The notes under the pieces: model-generated
Databases searched by the model: none
Told to the model about the DNA's origin: nothing
The model's input: the letters and a program-made list of their open reading frames with translations, nothing else
Assembly (NCBI GenBank): GCA_965197375.1
Contig: CBDAMZ010000007.1
Coordinates: 235,863-299,862, forward strand
DNA: 64,000 nucleotides
Origin: CBDAMZ01 sp965197375
GTDB taxonomy: Bacteria; Acidobacteriota; Vicinamibacteria; Vicinamibacterales; UBA8438
Direction of reading: 5' to 3'
Shown: positions 9,681 to 19,202 of the stretch, piece after piece
How positions within the stretch are numbered: the first letter of the stretch is position 1
Layout of the letters: every line of letters begins with the position of its first letter
Translations under genes and position numbers: made by a program

Positions 9681-10082
9681 ATGATCAAGATCCGGCAAGT
9701 AGCCGTCGATCAAATCATCGCTCACGCCAGCGGCGAGGTACGGAACGAGTGCTGTGGCCTGTTAATCGGGACGCCTCGGCTCATCGAGCGTGCCACGCGG
9801 GCGCGCAACGTTGAGGCGAGTCCCACGCGGTACCTCATCGATCCTCTGGATCATCTCGCGGCCATCCGCAGCGCTAGAGCCGACGGCCTTTGTGTCGTTG
9901 GTGCATATCATTCCCACACCGTGAGCGCCCCGGTACCCTCGCGGACCGATCTGCGTAATGCGACCTACCCCGACTATGTATACCTAATCGTTTCGGCGAG
10001 TGAGAGCAAAGTGGCCGACATTCGGGCGTATTGGCTGCGGAAAGACAGCTTTGACCGTATGGCGCTGCGGCGCGTACCCTAA
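9681..10082 (+). CDS. JAB1/Mov34/MPN (JAMM) family metalloprotease
   Basis: A 133-residue protein with a complete JAMM zinc motif: Glu in NECCGLLIG, then HSH, seven residues, Ser, two residues, Asp (HSHTVSAPVPSRTD). Bacterial members process or deconjugate small ubiquitin-like sulfur carriers, or act in cysteine/cofactor biosynthesis. No MoaD/ThiS-like or E1-like gene is adjacent, so its substrate is unknown. The start at ATG 9681 is backed by GGTGGAG six bases upstream; GTG 9669 is an alternative. It probably belongs to the end of the tyrA transcript, 30 bp away. Confidence 0.85.
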   Translation: MIKIRQVAVDQIIAHASGEVRNECCGLLIGTPRLIERATRARNVEASPTRYLIDPLDHLAAIRSARADGLCVVGAYHSHTVSAPVPSRTDLRNATYPDYVYLIVSASESKVADIRAYWLRKDSFDRMALRRVP

Positions 10083-10260
10083 CCCGGTGGAGCGTCTCGG
10101 TGTGAGTCAGAAGCCTACAGTGTGTTGGCCGGTGCGTTCGTTTGTGCCCGTCCCGGCTTGTTGAACGGGAACCTTGGGGCGCGGCGTGTCAGGGCTGCCC
10201 AAGGGGTCATCAGGACGATCTACAGGCTTGGCCCCTTTCCGTTTGGAACGAGACGGTTCC

Positions 10261-10719
10261 TTACCGGAAGCGATATCCGCGGACTTCGACGCGGGCACGG
10301 GCCGAGGCGACGATGTCGTCCCGCTGCTTAAGGCGGAGGCGTACCTCGTAGCGGCCTCCATACTGGTAGACGTGACGCATCGTGAAGCGACGACGAATCT
10401 TACTTGCACCTGGCTCGTAGGGATCGCAGTCAGGCGTTGACTCGGAGCGCGTATCGTCGTCCCAGTCCCACTCCACGGCGGCGCAATAGAATTCCTTGTA
10501 GTCATCCGCGCCGCCCCGCAATTCACCCATGAAGACGATTTCGGTTCCCGCGAAGGAAATGCGTGGAGTAGCCCTCAACCTCAATTGGGGTTCGTCGCCT
10601 TGTGCTGCTGGGAGTAGTGCTTTCCCGTCGACGGCGTGGCCAGTCGGGAGTACCAGCACGATGACAGCACACCACGCCACGAGAGCCAACCGTCCGCCCC
10701 AGCGCGGATCCAAAACCAT
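10261..10719 (-). CDS. Secreted protein with PKD-like domain
   Basis: A 152-residue predicted exported protein. A signal peptide covers about residues 8-28 (hydrophobic LALVAWCAVIVLVL, then a small-residue region). The rest resembles a PKD/immunoglobulin-like fold: the stretch VEWDWDDDTRSES matches the usual W-DFGDG-type turn and RHVYQYGGRYEVRLRL matches the H-Y..G.Y.V.L strand. A single domain with no catalytic motif. It is convergent with the JAMM gene and divergent from pepA. Function unknown. Confidence 0.75.
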   Translation of the reverse strand: MVLDPRWGGRLALVAWCAVIVLVLPTGHAVDGKALLPAAQGDEPQLRLRATPRISFAGTEIVFMGELRGGADDYKEFYCAAVEWDWDDDTRSESTPDCDPYEPGASKIRRRFTMRHVYQYGGRYEVRLRLKQRDDIVASARARVEVRGYRFR

Positions 10720-10762
10720 GATTTCACCTCAGGAGCAGATGCACCTTTCATTGTAGCGCGAA

Positions 10763-10768
10763 TATAAT
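10763..10768 (+). promoter_or_regulatory. -10 hexamer of pepA, possibly leaderless
   Basis: A consensus TATAAT ends six bases before the pepA ATG (10775). Counting the usual 6-7 nt to the transcription start places +1 at or next to the A of the ATG. No good -35 and no Shine-Dalgarno were seen. This fits a leaderless mRNA. Confidence 0.55.
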
Positions 10769-10774
10769 TACTCG

Positions 10775-12289
10775 ATGCCGAACCAACGCGCGGACCCTGA
10801 GATCAAACTGGTCGACGCACCGCCAGAGAGCGTGGACGCCGACCTCGTCGCGATTCCAGTCTTCGAAGAAGACGATCTCGCCGATATTGATGGCCTCAAT
10901 GCTGCAACCGGAGGTGAAATCCAACGTGCCCGCCAGGCGAAAGAGTTCAGGCCGAAACTCGGTGAACTGTTCCTCACACGTGTCACCGGCAGTAACTGGC
11001 GCGCACGGCGTGTCGTGCTCATCGGGGGTGGCTCCGTGGGGGATCATCAACCAGAGCAACTTCGGATCACGGCGGCGGTCGCGGCTAAAGCAGCTCGCCA
11101 ATATCGCGTTGAACGACTGGCGTTTGTGTGTCGTAAGGGCGGCGATCCAACGACGGCCTGTCAGGCGGTAGCGGAGGGGTTGATCCTTGGTAGCTTCGAC
11201 GACCGCCGGTATAAAACCGACGACGACGGCTTGGTACTGTTAAGAGAGTGCCAGGTGCTTATGACAACGGCTGAGGCGCACGCAACCACTGCCGGGCCTG
11301 CGCTGGTGAGAGGGAAGATCCTGGCAATTGCGACGAATTTCTCGCGAGAGCTCACCAATGAACCAGGCAATGTACTGACGCCAAGCACGTTTGCCGAGCG
11401 CGCCGCGGCCTTGGTGAGCACTGCTGGTGTGGCGGTTGACGTGCTCGACGAGTCTGCGATCGCCGATCTTGGCATGGGGTTGTTGCTGGGGGTGGCGCGG
11501 GGCAGCGCCGAGCCTCCCCGACTCGTCGTGATGCGACACGAACCTCCCGATGTTCGTGATCAAGCGGTGCTCGGTCTTGTGGGTAAGGGGGTTACCTTCG
11601 ATAGCGGAGGCATCTCGATTAAACCGGCCGATGGCATGGATCGCATGAAGGAAGACATGTCTGGCGGTGGTGCAGTCGTCTGTGCCATGCGAGCCATCGG
11701 AGCACTAGCCGTTCCGCGTCGCGTCATCGGCGTCGTCCCGATGACCGAGAACATGCCAGGCTGCCGTGCGACGAAGCCCGGCGACATTCTGCCCAGCGCG
11801 AGTGGTAAAACGGTAGAGGTGGTTAATACCGACGCCGAGGGCCGATTAATCCTCGCTGACGCTCTCTGGTACGCGCAGCGCTTGGGAGCTACCCATCTAG
11901 TAGACGTGGCGACGCTGACCGGTTCCTGCATTGTGGCGTTGGGCCACGCTGCGAGCGGACTGTTCGGGCGTCCGACTACGTGGGTTGAGGTGGTTCGCCG
12001 GGCCTCGCAACGAGCAGGGGAGCGCAGCTGGCTCCTCCCGTTGTATGAGGAGTACAAAGAACAGCTGCGCTCGGAGACTGCGGACCTCGTGAACAGTGGC
12101 GGGCGTCCAGCAGGCGCTTGTACCGCGGCGGCCTTTCTCGAAGTGTTCACGGGCGGGCGCCCGTGGGCACATCTGGACATCGCTGGCACGGCTTGGTGCG
12201 AAGAGGCCCGACCGGGTCAGGTAAAAGGGCCCACCGGTATCATGGTCCGTACGCTTGCTGAGTTGGCGCTCGCACCGGACAGCTGGTAG
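10775..12289 (+). CDS. pepA: Leucyl aminopeptidase (M17)
   Basis: A 504-residue zinc or manganese aminopeptidase of the cytosolic M17 family. The N-terminal macro-like domain covers about 1-170. The catalytic domain has NEPGNVLTPS, LVGKGVTFDSGGISIKP (metal and catalytic Lys), MKEDMSGGGAV, and the signature NTDAEGRLILADAL. The C-terminus keeps HLDIAGTAW. Length is typical. The start is supported by the position of the TATAAT. A small membrane-protein gene follows after 10 bp. Confidence 0.96.
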   Translation: MPNQRADPEIKLVDAPPESVDADLVAIPVFEEDDLADIDGLNAATGGEIQRARQAKEFRPKLGELFLTRVTGSNWRARRVVLIGGGSVGDHQPEQLRITAAVAAKAARQYRVERLAFVCRKGGDPTTACQAVAEGLILGSFDDRRYKTDDDGLVLLRECQVLMTTAEAHATTAGPALVRGKILAIATNFSRELTNEPGNVLTPSTFAERAAALVSTAGVAVDVLDESAIADLGMGLLLGVARGSAEPPRLVVMRHEPPDVRDQAVLGLVGKGVTFDSGGISIKPADGMDRMKEDMSGGGAVVCAMRAIGALAVPRRVIGVVPMTENMPGCRATKPGDILPSASGKTVEVVNTDAEGRLILADALWYAQRLGATHLVDVATLTGSCIVALGHAASGLFGRPTTWVEVVRRASQRAGERSWLLPLYEEYKEQLRSETADLVNSGGRPAGACTAAAFLEVFTGGRPWAHLDIAGTAWCEEARPGQVKGPTGIMVRTLAELALAPDSW

Positions 12290-12299
12290 GCTGGCGTCA

Positions 12300-12632
12300 A
12301 TGCCTCTCCAACCTGTCATGCCGCTTATCTACGAACTCGTCGCCCCCTCCACTGGACAGACGACGGTTGCCGACACCTTGCGCGGCGCTGCTGTAGTCCT
12401 CGGAGCATTGGCGGCCAGCGCGCTGGCACTCGGGTTGTTATTTGCCGTGGTACTGCTTGCGGTCCGCAGGCTACGTGGTCACGACACGCTGACCGGCGGA
12501 AGCAGCGACAGTGTTCGCCTGGGTCTTAGAACTCCGCTGCGCGCGAGTGTCGCGTCATCAGATGCGATTCCCAAACTGCCTGGGTCATCGACCGAGGATC
12601 TGCGAGAGCAAACTGAGCCCTGGCGTTCATGA
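12300..12632 (+). CDS. Small single-pass membrane protein of unknown function
   Basis: A 110-residue protein. Residues about 24-50 (GAAVVLGALAASALALGLLF and following) form one transmembrane helix, followed by basic VRRLRG, so the C-terminal 60 residues are likely cytoplasmic and look disordered (Ser/Thr/Pro rich). I do not recognise a family. It begins 10 bp after pepA and may share its transcript. An upstream in-frame start inside pepA is less likely. Confidence 0.55.
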   Translation: MPLQPVMPLIYELVAPSTGQTTVADTLRGAAVVLGALAASALALGLLFAVVLLAVRRLRGHDTLTGGSSDSVRLGLRTPLRASVASSDAIPKLPGSSTEDLREQTEPWRS

Positions 12633-12774
12633 GCCTGGTGCATTTGGCCGCCGACGTATCCAGCCAAGAGTCGGCTCGGACCTTGTACCAGCGGGGTAAA
12701 TACTCGCGCTGGTTTTATCCTCGCGTCTTATTAGGTGGGCGGCTCGGTGTCCTCGGTGCACCGCCGCATCTATA

Positions 12775-12807
12775 AAAGGCAGCAATATCCCAAGCCGCCT
12801 TTGGCTT
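12775..12807. terminator. Candidate bidirectional terminator
   Basis: Two overlapping hairpins lie between convergent genes: AAAGGC (12775-12780) pairs with GCCTTT (12797-12802), and AAGCC (12792-12796) pairs with GGCTT (12803-12807). The T-tracts are short, so strength is uncertain. Confidence 0.4.
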
Positions 12808-14400
12808 CTATCTGCTAGTTACTGCTGCTCGTGATGCTGCCAGGGGCGCATGCTTGAGTGACTGCCGATAGTTTAGGATGGCCTCGAGTAAGGCGTCGGT
12901 GATGAGATCGCGATAAACCTCAGTGGAGAGCAGCGTGGCGTCCTGTCTGTTTGTTATAAAGGAAATTTCGGCGAGCACACCCGGCATGCGCGCCCCGATC
13001 AACACGACGAACGGAGCTCGCTTGACACCAAGATCTGGGATCTCGGCGTCGGCCCGGCGAAGCTGCTTAACCATAGAGCTTTGCACCAGTTCGGCGAAAT
13101 TTCGAGATTCATTCACTTTGTTATTCGCTGCAATGGTCCCGAGCATGTCTTCGAGCTGACCCATCGTACCGAGCGAGGTGGCGTTTTCTCTTAGGGCCAG
13201 TTCCTGAGCGGCCGGGTCTTTCGTGAAATTCAAGAAGTAGGTTGCCACTCCGCGTGTGTCGGCGTGGTGGCTGGCGTTCGCGTGGATCGAGAGGAACAGA
13301 TCGGCGTCCACTCGGTTCGCGAGTGCAGTTCTAGCCTCAAGGGGTATGTAGTCATCGTTACGTCGGGTCAGCACGACCTCGATCGGGTAGGTGGATAGCT
13401 GCTGTTCCAGGCGCTGCGCAATGTCGAGGACGAGGTCGGCCTCCTCGAGTCCCGGCACGTGGGCCCCTGGGTCATAGCCGCCGTGGCCCGCATCGATCAC
13501 GATCCGCGAGATGTTGAGGCCGAGCTGCCGTGCGAGCGAGACATTTGTGTTCGCGGTAGCGACCGGAAATGACAGCGGCTCTGGCGGGTCGCGTGTTGGC
13601 GTCAGAGGAGGCAGCGCTAGAGACGCCGCGTCTGTCACCTGCGAGGCGACCGGTTCGGGCTGGTCTTCACGCTCGTCGGCGAAGGTCCTGTGGCAGTCGG
13701 TGACAATGCGAAACGGGTCGTAAAGCGTGAAGGTTGAGCAGTGCTCCGCCCCTTCGGTATGGAGCACCAGTCTCGTAACGTGGTTAGGGTGACGGCCTAG
13801 TCTGATCTCCCGCACGAGATCGCCGTCGAACGTGAGCGTCGTGTTTCGGAGCGGAGGGGCTGCCTCTGTGCCCCGTAGATCAAAGAAGAGACGCGATGGG
13901 TGCTCGAGCCTTTCTGAGTGGAACCGAACCTCACCGTCGAGGTACGCGGTGACCCTGACGACATTGCCTCGGATTTCCCGCTCGATGTCATTCAGCCAGA
14001 CGAGCTGTGCGAGCGTCCCGAAGCGGCGCCGGTATTCTTCGGCACGCGCGGCGAGCGAACTGCTGGGGTACTGCCTTGATAGTGTCTCAAGGAGCCGTAT
14101 GCCAGCGTCCAGATCCTGTTGCTGGCGATAATAGTCGAACGCGTCAAGGGCAAGTCCTGCAGCTTGCCACAGTGCATGATCACCATAATCGGTAGTTGGG
14201 AACTGTCTAAGGATCGTTTCGTACGCGGCGATTGTGTTGCGCAAGTCAGAGAGTGCTGGTGTCTCCTCGGTGGGGGTGCGCAACGCCCGCTCACGGGACA
14301 GTGCTGCACTGTAGAGGGCGGCGGCCGACCCGTTCTCTGTACGGGCGATCGCGGCGAACGCTACAACGGCCACGACGACAAAGGCTACGGGACACCGCAT
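12808..14400 (-). CDS. amiC: N-acetylmuramoyl-L-alanine amidase, AmiC-type with TPR and AMIN domains
   Basis: A 530-residue periplasmic peptidoglycan amidase for daughter-cell separation. Order: signal peptide (about 1-24), TPR-like region (about 30-140: AIAAYETILRQFP, GIRLLETLSRQYPSS), AMIN domain (about 150-250) and Amidase_3 catalytic domain with IVIDAGHGGYDPGAH, LTRRNDDYIPLEAR, LFLSIHANAS and VLAEISFITN (zinc His, Glu, His and catalytic Glu). ATG 14400 is preferred over GTG 14406 because AGGAGG lies seven bases before it. AMIN normally targets the protein to the septum. The N-terminal TPR is an addition to the classical E. coli layout. Confidence 0.92.
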   Translation of the reverse strand: MRCPVAFVVVAVVAFAAIARTENGSAAALYSAALSRERALRTPTEETPALSDLRNTIAAYETILRQFPTTDYGDHALWQAAGLALDAFDYYRQQQDLDAGIRLLETLSRQYPSSSLAARAEEYRRRFGTLAQLVWLNDIEREIRGNVVRVTAYLDGEVRFHSERLEHPSRLFFDLRGTEAAPPLRNTTLTFDGDLVREIRLGRHPNHVTRLVLHTEGAEHCSTFTLYDPFRIVTDCHRTFADEREDQPEPVASQVTDAASLALPPLTPTRDPPEPLSFPVATANTNVSLARQLGLNISRIVIDAGHGGYDPGAHVPGLEEADLVLDIAQRLEQQLSTYPIEVVLTRRNDDYIPLEARTALANRVDADLFLSIHANASHHADTRGVATYFLNFTKDPAAQELALRENATSLGTMGQLEDMLGTIAANNKVNESRNFAELVQSSMVKQLRRADAEIPDLGVKRAPFVVLIGARMPGVLAEISFITNRQDATLLSTEVYRDLITDALLEAILNYRQSLKHAPLAASRAAVTSR

Positions 14401-14496
14401 CTTCACCCCTCCTCACCTTATCGTCAGAAGCCGGCCGAAGCGTTACGGGAGGATCGTCGCGCTAGCTGCTCGCCACTTGGTGCCGATGGCAGTGGG

Positions 14497-16851
14497 TCAG
14501 CGTAGCTGCAGGTCCACCGCATCGAAATAGTCTGGTTTCACAAGTACATCGCGTGGTTTACCCGATCCGCCGGTTGAAACGAGGCCATCGGCTTCCATCA
14601 TGTCGACGAGGCGTGCGGCTCGGCTGAAACCGATGCGGAGGCGCCGCTGGAGATAGGAGATCGAAGCCTGACCGCTGGAGACGACGATGCGCGCGGCCTG
14701 GTCGTAGAGGTCGTCGCGTTCGAACGCGACGGCTTCGGCTGGTTTCTCATCGGCTGTAATCGATTCGTCATAGCCCGGTTTACCCTGTTTGCGCAAGAAG
14801 CTTGCAAGGCGGGCAGTCTCCTGTTCGGAGATGTAGGGCCCATGTAGGCGCAAACAGCGCGATGACGACGGCGGTAAGAACAACATGTCGCCATTACCGA
14901 GCAGTTGTTCGGCTCCGTTGGCATCGAGGATGGTTCGCGAGTCAACTTTCGACGAGGCACGGAAGGCGATTCTCGACGGGAGATTGGCTTTGATGAGGCC
15001 GGTGATGACGTCTACTGACGGCCGCTGCGTCGCCAAAATGAGATGGATTCCGACGGCGCGCGCCATTTGCGCGAGGCGGGCGATTGACTCTTCGACTGCT
15101 TTACTGGCGACCATCATCAGGTCGGCGAGCTCGTCGATGGCGAGGACGATGTACGGTAAGAGTTTGGGATGTGCGTCGTTGCCGCTACCGGACGTGCTCT
15201 GCCCAGACGATTCAAGGAGTAGGTGGCGAATGTTCCGGTTGTACTGCTCGATGTTCCGGACGCCTTCCGCTGCGAGCCGCTTATAGCGGTCCTCCATCTC
15301 TCGCACTGCCCACCCGAGGGCGTTAGATGCCTGCTTAGGGTCCACGACCACCGGTGTTAGCAGGTGCGGAATATCCTCGTACATTCCGAGTTCGAGTCGC
15401 TTCGGATCGATAAGGATTAGACGAACGTCGTCTGGAGTGGCTCGATAGAGGATGCTCGTTAGCATTGCGTTGAGTGCGACTGATTTTCCGGTTCCGGTCG
15501 ATCCGGCAATCAGTAGGTGGGGCATCATGGACAGATCGCTGACGAGTGGCTCACCGTGAATCGTCTTGCCGAGTGCGAGGGTCAACCTGGATGTCGACTG
15601 ACGGTAGAGCTCCGATTCGAGCAGCTCTCGAAGTGAGATCGCATCACGAATTGGGTTAGGGATCTGAATACCGACGGTGGACTTACCTAGGATCCGCTCG
15701 ATGAGGACCGACTCGGCCTGCATGGCGAGCGAGAGATCGTCGGCGAGCCCCGTAATTTTGCTGTATTTAACGCCGGCGTCAGGTTTAAACTCGAAAGTCG
15801 TCACGACGGGACCCGGGTGGATCTGCAGGACCGAACCCTCGACCGAGAACTCGCGGCACTTATCTTCGAGCCGTCTGGCACTTTCCATTAATTCCCGTTC
15901 GTCGAACTTCTGCATTTCCTTAGGTGAGTCGAGCAAGGCGATGGGCGGCAGCGTAAATGTTCCCGGCCGGCGCTTGGCCGGCATTTGAACTGCGAGGTTC
16001 GGTAGCGGAAGTTGTGGCGCGTGAGCGGCGTGCGCTGGCTGAATTGCCGGCCGAGCGGTAGTCTCGGACGCGGCCAGCTTGCCTGCGCCAGACCGGGACG
16101 ACGGGGTCACCTTCTTCCTGGTCGTGTGGGACGTGCGCGCAGTAGTGGTTGGCAGACAGAGTTGACTTTCCACCAGAACCTCGGTCCGGGCAGTCGAGGC
16201 TCCGGTCTTCTCTAGGTGTTTCTTGATGACCCCCTGTCGCCGTCGCTCGCGGCGCCGGCTGTTCCACCATCGGTGGACGGCCGTGGTCAACGTCGTCAGC
16301 CCGTGTGTGAGTAAACGTCCGATGTTTGAGAAGAACCGCCCGAAGGAGAACTGCGTTGAAAGGATGACCGATAGGAAGAGGGCGGTAAGGATGACGATAA
16401 TTGAGCCGGTCTGGTTTAGGTAGTTAGCTAGCAGCCCGGCGAGCCATTGTCCCACGTAGCCGCCGGCTCGGAACGAGCGCCCGGACGCTTCCAGAGTGCC
16501 GAATGCCAGGCTGAGGAAGGCTGCCGTGCAGACCAACATGAGGACTAGCCCCACGAATTTCGTGTAGACAGCTTTGATCGCGCGACACCAAAAATAGTGC
16601 CATCCGAGCACGACGAGGGCGGCTGAGGCGAGATATGAAGCGAAGCCAAGGACTTGGTAGGACAGCTCGGCGAGGAACGCCCCGACCTGCCCGACGAAGT
16701 TATTCGGCGGAACCTGACCGCCGGCATTAAAGAACCAAACGGCGTCGGTAGGGTCGTAGGTCGTTAGCGCGATCAGCCAGACGAGTGCGAGGGCGAACAA
16801 CGATACGCCAAGAAACTCGCTCAATCGACGCGATAGGGCAGCCCCCGACAC
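14497..16851 (-). CDS. ftsK: DNA translocase FtsK/SpoIIIE
   Basis: A 784-residue septal DNA pump. Four N-terminal membrane helices cover about residues 10-180 (for example LSEFLGVSLFALALVWLIAL), then a short linker, then the motor with FEFKPDAGVKYSKI, Walker A GSTGTGKSVALN, Walker B LIVIDEL-like IVLAIDELADLMM and ATQRPSVDVITG, and a C-terminal winged-helix gamma domain (ISYLQRRLRIGFSRAARLVD). GTG 16851 is chosen as start: GGAGG lies six bases upstream, and residues before it lack family character. The linker is shorter than in E. coli. Confidence 0.94.
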   Translation of the reverse strand: MSGAALSRRLSEFLGVSLFALALVWLIALTTYDPTDAVWFFNAGGQVPPNNFVGQVGAFLAELSYQVLGFASYLASAALVVLGWHYFWCRAIKAVYTKFVGLVLMLVCTAAFLSLAFGTLEASGRSFRAGGYVGQWLAGLLANYLNQTGSIIVILTALFLSVILSTQFSFGRFFSNIGRLLTHGLTTLTTAVHRWWNSRRRERRRQGVIKKHLEKTGASTARTEVLVESQLCLPTTTARTSHTTRKKVTPSSRSGAGKLAASETTARPAIQPAHAAHAPQLPLPNLAVQMPAKRRPGTFTLPPIALLDSPKEMQKFDERELMESARRLEDKCREFSVEGSVLQIHPGPVVTTFEFKPDAGVKYSKITGLADDLSLAMQAESVLIERILGKSTVGIQIPNPIRDAISLRELLESELYRQSTSRLTLALGKTIHGEPLVSDLSMMPHLLIAGSTGTGKSVALNAMLTSILYRATPDDVRLILIDPKRLELGMYEDIPHLLTPVVVDPKQASNALGWAVREMEDRYKRLAAEGVRNIEQYNRNIRHLLLESSGQSTSGSGNDAHPKLLPYIVLAIDELADLMMVASKAVEESIARLAQMARAVGIHLILATQRPSVDVITGLIKANLPSRIAFRASSKVDSRTILDANGAEQLLGNGDMLFLPPSSSRCLRLHGPYISEQETARLASFLRKQGKPGYDESITADEKPAEAVAFERDDLYDQAARIVVSSGQASISYLQRRLRIGFSRAARLVDMMEADGLVSTGGSGKPRDVLVKPDYFDAVDLQLR

Positions 16852-17029
16852 ATCAGACCTCCGTGATGACCGGCAGCACCAATGGCCGCCGACCGGTACT
16901 CTCCATGTATCGGCATGAAGCGCGGTGCCGACATGCAGCACCACACGGTGCGTTCCGTTAGCCTCTTTACGTGTGCAGGCTGCTGGGTAGGCCCGCGGCG
17001 GGTGGAATTGCCGCGGAGTATAGCACGGC

Positions 17030-17878
17030 TCAGCGTCCGGTTGAAGACAGAACTTCTGATAGCTCAGTGAGTTCCGACAATTCGAGCTCCCCCGGTCGTC
17101 GCTGGGGGTCAACGCGAGCCCGGGCGAACACCTCTTCGACCGGCAGTGAACTCACGACGCTAGCAAATGGTCGCAACGCGTTTACCCCTTGCTTACGGCG
17201 CTGCGTGAAGAGCGCCCGGGTCATCGCCTCGAACAATTCCGGATGGCCGGGTAACGTCGCGGGCAACCGGAAACGTAGCGAGACAACCGATGAGTGAACT
17301 CTTGGTATCGGGCGAAAGGCCCCCGGCGGAAGCGTGAGTATCCGGCGGGCAGTTGCGTGAAGCTGGGTCATGATAGCGAGGGGTCCGTAGCTCACGGACC
17401 CCGGCCCTGCTGTGACGCGGTCAGCAACCTCACGCTGAAGCATAAGCGTCGCGTCGCGCACAGCGGTACCATGTTGGCTGGCCCGCAGAATTTTGACCAG
17501 AATGGGGACCGAGGCGTTGTAGGGCAGATTGCCGATGACTCGCAGGGTCGTGGATGTCATCCGCTGAGCGGGGCGTGCGCCAGGTGCCAAACGGAGTGTG
17601 CCGATTATGCCTACCAGGTCGAGTTGTAGGAAATCGGCGGTGAGGACGGTGACGCCCTCTGGCGCGGCCGCCCTTAGCCGACGGGCCAAATCGCGGTCGA
17701 TCTCGACGGCGGTAACCGACGTGCCAGCACTGGCCAGCGCCCAGGTAAGCTCTCCGCGGCCAGGGCCGATCTCGAGGAACCGGTCACCTGGGGTGGGGTT
17801 GATGACCTTAATGAGTTTTGAAACCCAGGCCGGCTCAAGGAAGTGCTGGGCGAATCGCCGTTTCGCTGTCACCGGCAC
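17030..17878 (-). CDS. rsmA: 16S rRNA dimethyladenosine transferase
   Basis: KsgA/RsmA dimethylates two adjacent adenines near the 3' end of 16S rRNA during 30S maturation. The 282-residue protein has RRFAQHFLEP at the N-terminus, SAM motif LEIGPGRGELTWALA, VEIDRDLARRL and the catalytic NLPYNASVPI, then the helical C-terminal domain with PGAFRPIPRVHSSVVSL. The start GTG 17878 has no clear Shine-Dalgarno. The 178-bp gap to ftsK may hold the ftsK promoter. Confidence 0.95.
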   Translation of the reverse strand: MPVTAKRRFAQHFLEPAWVSKLIKVINPTPGDRFLEIGPGRGELTWALASAGTSVTAVEIDRDLARRLRAAAPEGVTVLTADFLQLDLVGIIGTLRLAPGARPAQRMTSTTLRVIGNLPYNASVPILVKILRASQHGTAVRDATLMLQREVADRVTAGPGSVSYGPLAIMTQLHATARRILTLPPGAFRPIPRVHSSVVSLRFRLPATLPGHPELFEAMTRALFTQRRKQGVNALRPFASVVSSLPVEEVFARARVDPQRRPGELELSELTELSEVLSSTGR

Positions 17879-18026
17879 GATGCGTTGACAGCCTTTCTCA
17901 AAGTAGCGGCTCTTGAATTAGCGGGGCCAAATACACCCGGCATTCTCATCCTGCGCGCCTTGCAATAACCTGACGCGGTTTTGCTGGGCGGGGTCAAAAC
18001 AACACAAACTGACATATTGAGGGATC

Positions 18027-18419
18027 CTAATCGTCCGTTTTGCCACGCCAGTATCGGGTTTCAACCTCCTCTATTTCGTCTTCGCTGAGTCCGAAGTAAT
18101 GTCCGAACTCGTGAATGATCGTTTCGCCGACCGAGCGGATCACCGCACTTTCGTCGGTGCTGCCCATCACAATCGGATCACGAAAGATGGTGATCTGATC
18201 GGGTAGGCTGTTGGCATGGCTCCACACACGCGCGGTCAGAGGAGTGCCCTGATAGAGACCGTACAAGGTATCTGGTAGGGTAATTTGCATCGTCTCGAGT
18301 AGTTCCAGTGCAGGCCGGTCCTCGATGACCACGGCCACATTCTGCATCGCGCCCTGGAAACGGCACGGGATGTGACGAATCGCTTCGGCGACGAGCTCGT
18401 GAAACCGTTCACGCGTCAT
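18027..18419 (-). CDS. Small zincin-like metallopeptidase (DUF1025/MMP family)
   Basis: A 130-residue protein with the zinc motif TIIHEFGHYFGLSEDE, i.e. HExxH followed by a third ligand His and the conserved G-L-S-D/E-E-E. The family consists of single-domain minimal metalloproteases, thought to be cytoplasmic, with no firmly known substrate. It starts 19 bp after nth ends, so both are probably co-transcribed. ATG 18419 fits family length. Confidence 0.85.
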   Translation of the reverse strand: MTRERFHELVAEAIRHIPCRFQGAMQNVAVVIEDRPALELLETMQITLPDTLYGLYQGTPLTARVWSHANSLPDQITIFRDPIVMGSTDESAVIRSVGETIIHEFGHYFGLSEDEIEEVETRYWRGKTDD

Positions 18420-18437
18420 GGCGGGTCCCGTTTCCTG

Positions 18438-19175
18438 TCAACGCCGGCGGCGTGCGGGGCGGGCCATTGACTTGCCTGGTGATGTTCGACGCTGGTGACG
18501 CCGTGCCGGCTGTTTGGCGCCGCCTTGTGCGAAGTCGCAGTCGGCTCGCGCCCGGCAGCGGGCGCATAACGGCCGCGGCTTGCAGACGCGCCGGCCGTGC
18601 AAGATTAAGGTGTCAGATGCTACAGTCCAGCGGGCCGGTGGTAGCGCCCGACAGAGCGCGGCTTCGACCGTCTCAGGATCGTTCGATCGGACCACTCCGA
18701 GGCGGTTTGCGACCCGAAGCACGTGGCGGTCCACGGCAAGTCCCGGAACACCGAGTGCGTGTCCCAAAACAACGTTGGCGGTCTTCCGCCCAACGCCGGG
18801 AAGCTTGGCCAGGTCCTCCATACGTGGCGGGACCTCAGCGCCGTGGCGCTCTACCAGTACCGAGGCCATTGCCACGAGCGAACGCGCCTTGGTGCGAAAG
18901 AAGCCGGTTGGCTTGACGATCGGCTCGAGCGTTTCGCTGTTCGCCCGCGCCATCGCGCGTGCGTCTGGGTAACGGAGAAACAGTTCTGGTGTGACCTGGT
19001 TAACTCGCGCGTCGGTACACTGCGCCGACAGAATGGTTGCAACTAGTAGCTCGAACGGGCTGTGAAAATGAAGCTCCGTAGATGCGCCGGGATGCTGACG
19101 TTCCAGCTTTGATAGGATCCGTCGCGTCGCTGACAGGGGAGGGCTGGCTGATGCGGTGCGCGTCGCGCTGGGCAC
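18438..19175 (-). CDS. nth: Endonuclease III
   Basis: Base-excision repair glycosylase/AP lyase for oxidised pyrimidines. The 245-residue protein has the HhH motif LPGVGRKTANVV with the catalytic Lys, the following VDRHVLRVANR with the catalytic Asp, and a C-terminal 4Fe-4S cluster with spacing C-6-C-2-C-5-C (VCKPRPLCARCRARADC). About 20 extra residues at each end are low-complexity and basic. The lexA-DUF3467-nth order suggests a DNA-repair neighbourhood. Confidence 0.94.
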   Translation of the reverse strand: MPSATRTASASPPLSATRRILSKLERQHPGASTELHFHSPFELLVATILSAQCTDARVNQVTPELFLRYPDARAMARANSETLEPIVKPTGFFRTKARSLVAMASVLVERHGAEVPPRMEDLAKLPGVGRKTANVVLGHALGVPGLAVDRHVLRVANRLGVVRSNDPETVEAALCRALPPARWTVASDTLILHGRRVCKPRPLCARCRARADCDFAQGGAKQPARRHQRRTSPGKSMARPARRRR

Positions 19176-19202
19176 GGTCTTCGGATGGCTCCTAGCAGCC
19201 CG

